DNA from: Notospermus geniculatus
Lineage: Eukaryota; Nemertea; Pilidiophora; Heteronemertea; Lineidae
Direction: 5' to 3'
DNA: 64,000 nt
NCBI GenBank assembly: GCA_002633025.1
Contig: NMRB01000169.1
Coordinates: forward strand, 1-64,000
The notes below the pieces were generated by a model. The model worked only from the letters and a program-made list of their open reading frames with translations. It did no database searches and had not been told where the DNA came from. Of this stretch, positions 21,877 through 31,848 are shown in pieces; within the stretch, counting starts at the first letter, position 1, and each line of letters starts with the position of its first letter. Made by a program: the position numbers and the translations under genes.

Positions 21877-22213
21877 GTGGCCGTGTTCGGAAAGCTTCCC
21901 CGAGGAAATTTCTTCCCCGAGCTTCGGGGAATGTGAGCATGCCCAGTGAAGGCGAAATTCCGAACTATATTTGCGCTTCCTCGGGGAAAGGTGCTACTGT
22001 GGGTTGCAGGCGTGAAATATTCCACGTTTAGCCAATCAGCATGTCGGTTTGGAAAGAAAACGAAATGCATGCCGGGAGTTTCCCCAAGTGAGCGACTCGC
22101 CGAGTCGCTCACTTCGGCCAGGCTCGAGGAAGCCTTGGCAGCCTGCCAAATACCTTACCGAACGCTCTCCCGCTTCCCCGAGCCTCCCCGAGGAAGCTTT
22201 CCGAACGCGCTGT
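21877..22213. mobile_element. MITE inserted in the left arm of the 21653-23255 foldback
   Basis: Termini GTGTTCGGAAAGCTTCCCCG and its imperfect complement CGAGGAAGCTTTCCGAACGC are inverted repeats. The undisturbed right arm reads through the corresponding site, which fixes the insertion limits to within a few bases. Confidence 0.85.
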
Positions 22214-22430
22214 TTACTGCCCAACTTTGAATTCAAGCCCTAAATTCGCACCATTTATTTCATAATTTTATGGAAGAATCTGCCCTTCGACCTGGCCACC
22301 ATTACCGACGTCACTGCCGCGAATCGCTCAGTGATGCCGGGCTGAAGCAGTTGCGCGCTTCTGATTGGCCAATGCGGTATTCAAAATGTTTGTGCACTTG
22401 TGGAATATTTTTAATTACAATACACTGTAA

Positions 22431-22842
22431 AAACCAATGAGCTCGAGAGACCCATGATTTTGTCCACTACCTGGACACGTGGGTTTGAGATGAGAATGGG
22501 TCCATGGTACCCAGAATATTTGTTCTTCGAGCCTGAAACGAGGAGGTCCTTAGGTTCCAGTAACCCATAATGACCAGTTTCACCAGGTGACTTTGGCCCA
22601 TCTACTATTGCTGCTCATGGGTGCCAACACCCCAGTAGCATTCGTAGATGGGCCAAAGTGACCTATGAAACTCTCATTATGGATGGGTTTTGGAACCTAT
22701 AGACCTGTCCGTTTCAGGCTCGAAGAACAAATATTCTGGGCACCATGGCGGACCCATTCTCCATTGAACACATTTCAAACCCATGTGTCCAGGTAGTGGA
22801 CAAAATCATGGGTCTCTCGAGCCCATTCGTTTTTACAGTGTA
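22431..22842. mobile_element. Palindromic element in the loop of the 21653-23255 foldback
   Basis: Arms of about 190 bp start CACTGTAAAAAC and end GTTTTTACAGTG. TA lies at each boundary (AATACACTG and CAGTGTATT), fitting a TA target duplication. Confidence 0.85.
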
Positions 22843-23558
22843 TTGACCAATCAGAAGCGCGCAATTGCTTCAGCCCGGCATCAACGAGCGATTCGCGGCA
22901 GTGACGTCGGTAATGGAGGCCAGGTCGAAGGGCAGATTCTTCCATAAAATTATGAAATAAATGGTGCGAATTGAGGGCTTTGAATTCAAAGTTGGGCAGT
23001 AAAGTGGATTATTTGTGAAAATATAGATGTCACTGCATCCTCGGTGAGTAAGTTTGTTGAGATTCGACGATGTTTTCATGTTCTGACGGCGCGATGAAGT
23101 TTGGATGTTTCTCGCTGAAATGGGTCGGAAGAGTTGCATACCTTGTCTTTTTATATAATATAGTATAGATTTGGCCATTGTGTGCTCACTTTCCCCCGAT
23201 TTTACGAGGAATACTCCACTGATTAACTCTCCAGGGGCCTGTGGTTCCAGGTAGTCGACAATCGTTGCCGGAAACGCCATTGCCGGTTGTTGCTTCCAGT
23301 CGCAAGGCGATGTACGCTACATGAGGCTTTACATTTCACCAGCATGGTACCCGTGGCGAGCACATATTCGCAGGGTGCATGTGGCCAGAGGATGGCATTT
23401 TGGTGGGCGTCTGTGTGGGGGAATATGTTTGGAGGGGGCCAACTCCCTTCTTGGGCAATAATCTAGGCCTATGGGAAGCAGATGGCAGCAGTTTTATGTG
23501 TTGAAGTTCCTGTTTTCTAATCACCCTGCATGGTTGAAGAAAATATTGGTGGGCATTG

Positions 23559-23635
23559 TAGCCTGGTTCCGTCGGCCACCGTTTAGGCGTTGCGTACACA
23601 GCGCCATCTAAACGGCGGCCAGCGGAACCAGGCTA
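23559..23635. repeat. Short hairpin (77 bp)
   Basis: TAGCCTGGTTCCGTCGGCC pairs with GGCCAGCGGAACCAGGCTA, with an inner match CCGTTTAG against CTAAACGG. Confidence 0.85.
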
Positions 23636-24319
23636 GTGAGCAGTGTAAATCATTGGAAGTTTCTTCGTGCATTTTATTCGCTGAGGGCTAAAAAATATGA
23701 TGGCACCCACTTAAGGACCACCCCCATGTCATTCTCAACATTCCCTGTGAAAATGGCGCCATTTCGATCAGAAACAACGGTAGTCTCGTGCCACCAGACT
23801 CTTGCAATTTCCAATAAATTTCCAATTTTAGAGTCTGGTCCAGATGGTTACTATGACTTGTAAAACCATCATGGCGGACAGTCTACTGCCGATGACGTAG
23901 AACACAATGCACAATCAATGCAAAAAGCATGCAGCTTGCGAGTATTTTGTAGCCCTTGCTGTTAGCCCTACCGCACTTTTTATACCACAATTTCGTCCCC
24001 AATCGAAAAAATATATACATACCTGTCTAAATTCCAATGAAAGACACTATAAATTGACTTGACAACACAAACTGAGGCGATTCACCTCGCTAATTTTCAC
24101 GCTTCGAGTTCTCTGGGCGCAGCCATTATTCCTCCTGCAGCCTACGTCACCAACTTTTGAGATCCATGACGCATTGGTAGCGACTAGCCAATCAGCGAAG
24201 CTCCCCTTATTTTGAATTTTCGGAATAAGAATATTCAATGGGAATTTCGTTCCGTGCCAGACCCTCGGTCTGGCGACCTCGGAGTATGACCGAGGGGCTG
24301 GTTGCGCGAGACTAAAACA

Positions 24320-25380
24320 ACGGATGAGTTAGCGGTCGAACTTAAAGTGCCACCGTCAATTATAATATAGATGAGGCGAGACAGGCTCTTTTACGCACCT
24401 GTAGATGATTTGGTAGACGGCAAAGTAAAATTGATAGCCCTCGGACTCCCTGGATCTGTCTCCATATAACACATATCAAGTTGACATCTTCCAGTGTAGG
24501 TTATTGCCTGGTGCCCGTCTATCAGAATTACCTGTTAATTGGATTTAAATTTAGTTGGTAAATGTACATGTATATAGACTGGTACCCTGTCTTCTGGGCA
24601 GCTTGCATTCGAAGACCGGTGTAGTAGAATGTCATGTACCCCGATATGAGATGTCCCCCAACAAAAGATTCTGACGGAATAAGCGGCAGCTATACAATAG
24701 GCCAGACACTAACAGACAGGAACTTCTGTCACGAGATGTCCCCTGAACAAAAGACGCGGACATCTGGTATCGGGAACATTAGATTTCATTACACCTGTGA
24801 AAGCAAATGATCTAGCCGGATTCCCGGCTAGTGACGTCATTCTACAAAATTGGGTCAGGTGACATTTTGACAAGATGGCAGCTCCCACAACTTAGGCATG
24901 ATCTCGTAAATCATTAGTGAATTTCAGAAAACACAGGTTTTTCCTTGAGATCAAAGTTGGCTTTAGCTCAGGTGAATGAAAGAAGGCAAGCAGTTTACTG
25001 CTGCCTAAAACCCATGCAAGCTAAATGCCTGAAACGGGCAGTGAACGGTGATACAATTGCTATTGCCTACAGGGCCTTCCCCGAGCTAAATATAGACCAG
25101 CGGGCGCCATGATGGTTTTATGCATTTGCTTGCGTCTGTCCTATTAGGCTTTTTTCACTGTGAGCATTCCCTAGTTTTGGAACACAAAGGATCAGCATAC
25201 CCAATGAATAGAGCAGTGCCGACTGTGAAAAAAACCTAGTATTTTTAATCAGGACAGTGTTCGGTCTTAGTCTAGTTGGTACACACTTACATCGCCCAAC
25301 AAATACAAAGTTTATCTAACGACTGTGCATCTTCTGAGAGGAGGTGTGATACAAAATACGACACCATGCATTATCAGAGT
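24320..25380. other. Intergenic, no gene recognised
   Basis: Short frames only. Nothing with a splice-bounded domain or RNA signature was seen. Confidence 0.45.
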
Positions 25381-25388
25381 TGTGATAA

Positions 25389-25580
25389 AAATACAAACCT
25401 TGTCGAACGACCATTCATTACCGGCGAAGAGTTTGATACAAAATACAAACCTTGTCGAACGACCATTCATTACAGGCGAAGAGTTTGATACAAAATACAA
25501 ACCTTGTCGAACGACCATTCGTTACCGGCGAAGAGTTTGATACAAAATACAAACAAAATACAAACCTTGTCGAACGACCA
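25389..25580 (+). repeat. 52-bp tandem repeat, three full units plus a partial
   Basis: Units at 25389-25440, 25441-25492 and 25493-25544 differ at a few positions (TTACCGGCG or TTACAGGCG). A partial unit follows after a duplicated AAATACAAAC. A unit of 52 is not a multiple of three, so the open frames across it are not a repeat protein. The single-copy relative at 5325-5450 shows the ancestral element before expansion. Confidence 0.9.
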
Positions 25581-25760
25581 ACGATCATCTGTGTCAGAAC
25601 GCAACTGCAGCCACTTCAATTCCCCTATGCCACGTTGACAGGATTCGTCATCAAGAATAAATGTGTCTGTCCTAAAATAAATGATAAATATCAAGAATTC
25701 AACTTCCAGAATCTTGCGAATTTTCGACCCCAACCGGGGTCTTCCTCAGGCACTTTTCAG
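25560..25760 (+). repeat. Element segment shared with 5330-5460, ending in the CCCCAACCGGGG module
   Basis: CCTTGTCGAAC, then AACTGCAG, then GTGTCTGTCCTAAAATAAA occur in the same order at 5330-5455 and here. Here it continues into the TTCCAGAATCTTGCGAA module with its dyad at 25726-25741. Confidence 0.8.
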
Positions 25761-25934
25761 TTGGAGAGACCAGAAAAGTAGTCTTTGTTACACCGTCACG
25801 TGAATTAGCACAAACTTGACGCTAGGTGGCGATATCTGAGAATATCACCACTAGTATCGACGCTAGCGAAGAGTAGACATTCTTCTAATTGTTAAGCAGT
25901 TACCCATCACGTCGTTTTCTACGCTTACAATATA

Positions 25935-27892
25935 TAGTCAGGGAGCCAAGAGAGGTTTAATCAGCATCTCAAGTACAAAAACTTTTTGGGGTTTGTGGGT
26001 TAGGTTGCACCCCTCTGACCACAAAAACCCAATTCTTATGTTCCGCAAATGGTGCGTTTAGAAGATACAGCCGTTTGAATTTGGGGTACTGGCTTTATCA
26101 TTGGACCAAAATCTGAGCATTGTACAGGGGCTTGGAAACTGATGTACAGCTAACTTTTAAACGGTTGGCTTAAGACCCTATAAATGTATTACCAACAGAT
26201 AGAAACATGGGCACACTGAGACAGAAAAACGTATTCTTACGTAGTTTATCATCCCGGAAATGACGCATTTACCCCTTTTTGGGGAATTTCGGCGCCATGC
26301 ATACTCTTTACAGGGTTGTGATTAAGGTGCGTTCTTGCGTCATAGACGCACACCCAATCATTCCAAACGCAATGATGGGCATCATTCCCTTATGCCATGC
26401 GTCCACGTATAACCTTTTCAGACGCCTTGTTATTACACGGGAAACGCATTGATTTGCCATTTTGGACGCATCAATTCCAGTCAAAAGATCAGCTGGTTGC
26501 GTTCTCTATGAAATAACACTCGATGATATGAACGCCTGCCCGCCGACGATCCCGACTTGAGGATAGCTTTCACTTCTACAGTGTCCTGAACTTTGGGTTT
26601 TATTTCTCTGAGATGGAAAGAAATCGCCTCAAAACTTGTTTGGTTGGATTCCCGATGAAATTTCCTTTCCAATGACATAAAGCTTGCCCGTCTTGGTCAT
26701 TTTGATGAAGAAATATTTACTTGATTAGGCTACAACCGACAGTTGAACACCAGAGTTGGCTTCGCGCCAACTGCTATGCAGACATCTCTGTGTGTGCCTA
26801 CGAACGTAACGATGTTTCTGGTCAGCCAGTCTGACTATTAACAGAAATAAGCTGATGATGGACACAATGAGAGGCTCAAATTGGGTGTTTTGTTCAATAC
26901 CCTGTTGATTTCATTGCAAGCTTTACTTTATATTAATCATTTTTGGGCCAAGTTATCTGGTGAGTTTGACTCTGACAGTTTGAAGAAATCTCAAGAGCGG
27001 CTCTGAGCCAATCAGAAAATACCTTGGTTTAATATGGTGTAATGGGTGGGAAATTTGAATTCACTTGTGGAGTCTATCATTTCTTTGCAAAGAAATGATT
27101 GGAATGACAGCAAAACATGAAGTATATTTTGTGGCTGTGGTGCCCTCAGTGCCTTCTTCAGAATGGCCTTGTGCCCCTGGGTGTGGCCTTGGTGCCCCTA
27201 AAATTCAGAAAGTTTCCAAGGCCAAAGTGGCAGTGCCCAAATGGAGGTCTAATTTAAGGCCTGTAGATGGAAGTCATCTACTCCCAGAATATTAGACTCA
27301 GGAAGTCAGCCATAGATATTTCCAATGATTCAACAATACCGGTAGTGATTTTGCATCAAATATTGTCGTTCACTTAGAAACACTAACGAAACACAAGAGT
27401 TTGTCCCAAAACTTTATTTCGAATACGGACTCCACCATTTTTGTTTTGGACTCATAAAATCAAGGACCTTGAAATAAAAATGAGTCCAAAGAAAGTGGTG
27501 GGACTCGGAGCTAAAAATCCTTAATCACAACCCTGCAGTCTTTGTTGAATTTCTCATCAGATAGCAAATACAAATATGTAAAAACAAATAAGAACATGCT
27601 AATCTGATTCAGAGGGCCCATGTTTCTATCTGTTGGTAATACATTTATAGGGTCTCAAGCCAACCGTTAAAAAGTTAGCTGTGCATCACTTTCCAAGTCC
27701 CTGTACAATGCTCTGATTTTGCTCCAATGATAAAGCCAGTAGGCAAAATTCAAACGGCTGTATCTTCTAAACGCACCATTTGCGGAACTTAAGAAATGGG
27801 TTTTTGTGGCCAGTGGGGTGAAATCTAACCCCCAAACCCCCAAAAGTTTTTGTACTTGAGATGCTGATTAAACCTCTCTGGGCTCCCTGACT
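25935..27892. mobile_element. TAGTCAGGGAGCC TIR element (about 1.96 kb) with an inner insertion
   Basis: TIRs of about 300 bp run from TAGTCAGGGAGCC to GGCTCCCTGACTA. Both arms contain the AGCTAACTTTTAAACGGTTG-type core and a CAACAGATAGAAACATGG word. The loop carries 26311-27535. A copy without that insertion is at 2110-2573. Confidence 0.8.
26311..27535. mobile_element. CAGGGTTGTGATTAAGG element inside the loop of 25935-27892
   Basis: It begins CAGGGTTGTGATTAAGG and ends CCTTAATCACAACCCTG, a perfect 17-bp TIR. Its right end recurs as a solo fragment at about 29388-29485. I could not identify a target duplication or a transposase frame. Confidence 0.8.
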
Positions 27893-28243
27893 AGGTGTAC
27901 AAAGGTATAGAGTCGATACACATTAAATAGGCCCTACAAACATCAGTAGAGTAAATATAAAGTAGCTGTTTCATTTTCGACAAGATAGATATTACTTTCT
28001 GCAAAAAAATAATAACATTTTAAAAAAGAAGTTCGCGTCACGTGATGGCGGCCCCACCGACGATGACGTCAAGATTTTCAAGATGGCGATCTAGCGTCAA
28101 CGGCAGTGTTAAAATTTTCGTCCAAGAATCAAAAAATTTCAACGCTGCGTGGAGTGTGGAATTAGCATTGATAGAAGCGGAATCTGACTTCTCGTGTGTT
28201 TCTCGGAGGGTATAGCAGCTTATATAAAATGAGCGAGGGGCCT

Positions 28244-28441
28244 TAAGCAGGCCTCACACGAGGACGGTTCTGACGGCGGTTCAGCACGGTTCAATAGGGA
28301 GGTTTAGAAATCAAACGATAACTTTATTTTTCATACTACACATTAACCGGATTTTATATTGCATTTATCGCTTGATTTCTAAACCTCCCTAATGAACCGT
28401 GCTGAACCGCCGTCAGAACCGTCCTCGTGTGAGGCCTGCTT
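28244..28441. mobile_element. Hairpin inserted exactly at the centre of another hairpin
   Basis: Outer arms 28244-28293 and 28391-28441 are near-perfect complements (CAGCACGGTTCA and TGAACCGTGCTG at the junctions). The inner element 28296-28388 starts GGGAGGTTTAGAAATC, ends with its complement, and is flanked by TA (28294-28295 and 28389-28390). Confidence 0.9.
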
Positions 28442-28734
28442 ATGCCGCGCTGCGCATTAGCTGCCCCAGACTGTCAGGAGCCCACGTGCTGCTTGCGTGC
28501 TGCTGCGCTGCCGCAAGCGTCGCGTCGCGCTTGGTCTATTAAGGCCTGCACCCACTGCCGCGATTTCGCGCTGGCCTGTCATTTTCACAGGCAAACGGCA
28601 ACAACAAAAGAGTTCTGCCATTTAAAAAGTAGCATCAAATTTCTTTGGCCTGCGAAGAAATCGCCGCGTTTTGTCGCTCTCCACCAAAAAGTCGCGTCAG
28701 TGGGTAGTGGGTAGGTAGCAGCCTTTAAAGAACC

Positions 28735-28935
28735 ACGGTATTGCCACTTTTTCTTGACAGCCGGCGCCACCGCGCCACTCTCCAACCCAGGGACTAACTA
28801 CGTTGTCGGCGAATTGACCCGATTTTTTCTGTACATTTTATGCATTTTTGTAGTTCGTCTTTCTGCCGCTAGGTGGCTCCCGGCAGTCAAATAACGCATT
28901 TGAGGTCCAATACCGTGCTCCTTTAACATGTTCGA
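28735..28935. repeat. Dispersed repeats shared with 886-972 and 16680-16800
   Basis: 28744-28822 is the reverse complement of part of 16690-16800. 28848-28926 (GTAGTTCGTCTTTCTGCCGC) is the reverse complement of 886-972. A fragment is also at 15922-15975. Confidence 0.75.
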
Positions 28936-28943
28936 TTGCTTAC

Positions 28944-29091
28944 TGGCCGGCTTCCAAGTCATCCCCGGCCCTTTCCAATTCATGACTATCGATCCTGCAG
29001 TTTTCACCAGCGACATCTGCATATATTTTCCCGTCCGTGCCACAGTTATCACAATTGGTCGTGTATGTAATAAGCTTCAGGTTACCCGCTC
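28944..29091 (-). CDS. Second PLAT-like exon, paralogue of 7840-7975
   Basis: The acceptor CTTTGCAG and the first codons are the same as in the 7840-7975 exon. The exon enters with two bases completing a codon and leaves with two bases over, the same phases as its relative. It reads AGNLKLITYTTNCDNCGTDG, KIYADVAGENC and ends ELERAGDDLEAG before a GTAAGC donor. GTDGKIYADVAGE plus GDDLEAG fits the PLAT pattern (GTDxxVYxxLxGE, then DDFExG) better than the first copy, which lacks the DDLEAG part. Similarity extends a little into the upstream intron. No signal exon or downstream exon was recognised nearby, so this may be an internal exon of another gene or a relict. Confidence 0.5.
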
Positions 29092-29306
29092 CTGCAAAGA
29101 AAAAGGAGTAATGTCAAACATAGCCCACATTCTAGAATGTTCCTTTAGCGTTAAGGGAGCCTTAGGTCAACCTTTAGCTTATTTCAAGAACCAACCTTTA
29201 TCTCGGGTCAAATGACGCCTTTACATGTAGGTACCTTGCTTTAGCAAAAGTTGGGTGCTTTCAGAACCGTCCTTCATTACAGGAGATGCTTTATTTTGCC
29301 TTAAAG

Positions 29307-29383
29307 CCTGCCGCACACGGGAGCTATCTGCTGAGCAAAAAGTTATTCGAGACCGTTTGCTCAGCAGGTAGCTCGCGTGTGCG
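29307..29383. repeat. Short hairpin
   Basis: GCACACGGGAGCTATCTGCT pairs imperfectly with AGCAGGTAGCTCGCGTGTGC around a loop with GTTATTCGAGACC. Confidence 0.75.
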
Positions 29384-29489
29384 CGTAATTTTTTTGGACT
29401 CATAAAATCAAGGACCTTGAAATAAAAATGAGTCCAAAGAAAGTGGTGGGACTCGGAGCTAAAAATCCTTAATCACAACCCTGAAATGG

Positions 29490-30690
29490 GGGCGACTACC
29501 GATGCGACTACTAGGTCGCATGCGATAATTACCTTTGAGGTCGATCAGTTAGGCTATGTCATCCGCGACATCACTGTCACTGATCAGATCTCCCAGTGAA
29601 GCAAGCATTTGTCGCAAACGAGTCAAAAAAAACTAAAAATATGTTCAGTCGCTCCTGTAGTCGCAAGGCTAGTCGCCTAGAAAATCGCTCAAAAATCGCT
29701 CGTGTGCGCCATGCTCTAGGCCTAGGCCTATTTGTCTTGTTTACGGCCCGAGTCACTCAGGTGGTTGCGTCCGAAAATAGATATTACATGTACGCACTGT
29801 TACAGTAAAAACCGCTCTTCCAATTATCGGACGCGTATACATTGGAAAATCTCAACGTACATGACGTATCTGTCAATACTGTATATATGAAGACATACTC
29901 GCAGCTTCCATATAACTTCAAAAGTACAACTTTACTTTTGATCTGGTCATCACAGACGTTAGGGGGAGGTAATTAGCTTATTTATTTACAACAGCTGAAA
30001 ACACGGAAGCACAACATCAGGTGCGTGACTGGTTCCCTGTCCTCGAGCCATGAGGACAGGTAGATGAGGACAGGTCTCGGCCGCCATAACGGAAGACGCA
30101 GGACATCAGCGAAGTAGGCCTAGCCAGAATGCCTTGCGGAGAGACCCGGAGTTTACTTTGGGTGATTTCGGGAGGCCGTATAAGAATGTCTCTCATCCCT
30201 GTCTTAGGCTGTCTGTCTCTCTCCCCTGTGCAATGCGACCGACTCGGGCTAACTCGGGGATAAGGAATCAGTCTATACAGGTGCTGCCTTTTGCGACGTC
30301 TACTGACGGAATACGTACCTAAACGTCGAACGCGAAGGGGACGCAGGACGCTGTCTTCGGGAGTGAATGGATGAAAACCACAAAAGAGTGAGTACAATGA
30401 AGGCTTTTCAGCCAACAATATCATGAATTATCTTTGCATTATCTATAGAAACTGGTGAAACAGTGAAAGTCAAGTTGCGAGAAGGTGGATAGGCCTATAT
30501 CAATCCGTGTGTGGAGGACCGTCCACGACGACGACCGTCAGAAGGCCATTGTCTTCGGTGTCGGGTCCAATTCCAAAGCATTGGTAGGACATCAGATGCT
30601 CTCGCAAGCTCTTTTTGCGGTGTTAGGGCCTACAGGGGTATGCAGAGAGTCCTCAACGTCTGAGCGTGCATGTCAGCAGCACCCCCACCC
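29490..30690. other. Intergenic, no gene recognised
   Basis: Frames at 30017-30424 (minus) and 30134-30322 (plus) overlap each other and show no domain. TGAGGACAGGTAGATGAGGACAGG at about 30050 is a short duplication. Confidence 0.4.
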
Positions 30691-31115
30691 ATCCATGCAG
30701 GCGCGTGTCCAGGACTTCGAGCAGAGGGGGGTCCAGGGGATCGAGGGTCGTCGAAAATGGAGCCAGAGGGGGAGCGCGAGGGGGTGTCCCCCTCGCGGGT
30801 AGGAAATTTTGAAAAGTCTGCGCACCGAAGACGCCATTTTCCAGCATTTCAGCCTTGAACATGTCTTGACTGAGTGAACCTGGTCGCATCCGCCGCACCC
30901 GACAACGGATGTAGACTACCTCATGGGCTTACTCATAACAGAACTATAGCGGGTAGGGGTCCGAAGTTTCGAGAACCCGCTAGACCCCTCACCTACTTGC
31001 CCTCTGCCTGTATTTTATGCTCGCTTGAAGTAATACGAGTAAAAAAATCTATGGCCTGCGCGAGCAGCGGGGGGTCCGGACCCCCTGGACCCCCCCTCTG
31101 GACACGCGCCTGCCA
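30690..31115. mobile_element. Foldback element with GC-rich arms
   Basis: GGCGCGTGTCC, AGAGGGGGGTCCAGGG and their complements at 31078-31115 define the ends. An inner GAGGGGGTGTCCCCCTC palindrome lies at 30779-30795. Confidence 0.7.
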
Positions 31116-31335
31116 TGGTGGCGCACTAACCATCGGTCCTGGCGGTGATCCGACGTAAAATTTTAGAGCCCCTTCATTTGTGTCATGGTCATTCGGACAC
31201 CTTGGTAGAAGTGACAGTTTTCCGCCAGAAAGAATGTTCCATATGAGAGGGGAAAATGTCCAATCGGCGAAAAGACTTGATTCCCTTTGATCCTCTGAAA
31301 TTTTTAGGCACATTTGTTGCCACTTCGGACCATTT

Positions 31336-31455
31336 AGGCCGAGTTTACATAGAGACATACGGAGACGCGGACGAACAAAGGTATGGTCATGAACCCTTTG
31401 TTAGGCCATTTTTCTCCCGCGTGTCCGTATACCTTATACCTCTATGTAAACTGGC
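31336..31455. mobile_element. Short palindromic MITE (about 120 bp)
   Basis: GGCCGAGTTTACATAGAG and GACGCGG pair with CCGCGTGTCC and CTCTATGTAAACTGGCC. Confidence 0.8.
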
Positions 31456-31677
31456 CTTGGGCCTACGAGACTGCTATGTGAGTAAATAAGACTTAGTATA
31501 TATATATACATAATGTATAAGTCTTCATTCGATAAAGTAGCCTACATGCAAAAGAAGTACCGGTATATTCTTGTTCAACCATAAACAGCAAGACATGTAT
31601 TTCAATGTGTTCCTCTTCTAGTGAAGGCTCGGACTGGTGCACTATATCTGCGTATATGACCGGGTTTGTTTTAGACA

Positions 31678-31683
31678 TTTAAT
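31678..31683 (-). terminator. Candidate ATTAAA poly(A) signal for the P450 gene
   Basis: ATTAAA on the minus strand lies about 166 bases after the P450 stop codon and beyond the 3' hairpin. It is the common variant signal; placement is plausible but chance occurrence is not excluded. Confidence 0.35.
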
Positions 31684-31756
31684 ATCGGTTTCGGCTGTCA
31701 TAGCCTATAGTTACCTAGCCTATGACAAATTTAAGTTGTCAGTCCATCTCCACATA

Positions 31757-31826
31757 TTGGGTGTCCACCCTTGGGAGGAATTATACTGACAGTATAATTC
31801 ATCCAAGGGTGGACATCCCAACTTAA
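31757..31826. repeat. Stable hairpin in the likely 3' UTR of the P450 gene
   Basis: TTGGGTGTCCACCCTTGG pairs with CCAAGGGTGGACATCCCAA, and the inner AATTATACTG with CAGTATAATT, leaving almost no loop. It begins about 23 bases past the P450 stop codon. Confidence 0.85.
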
Positions 31827-31848
31827 GACTTGCAAACATTCAATGGCC

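Larger units (their letters stand above)
21653..23255. mobile_element. Large foldback with insertions in the left arm and the loop
   Basis: The left arm is 21653-21876 plus 22214-22370; the right arm is 22843-23255. The right arm is contiguous (for example ATCCACTTTACTGCCCAAC in complement). The left arm is split by the 21877-22213 insertion, and the loop carries the 22431-22842 element. The 136-codon minus frame at 22870-23280 is an arm shadow. Confidence 0.85.

Noticed and set aside
22870-23280. 136-codon minus-strand open frame
   Set aside because: It lies wholly in the arm of the 21653-23255 foldback, is partly mirrored by the other arm and has no domain.
25452-25781. Possible repeat protein with a recurring NTNLVERP motif
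   Set aside because: The DNA unit is 52 bp, not a multiple of three, so successive units are read in different frames.
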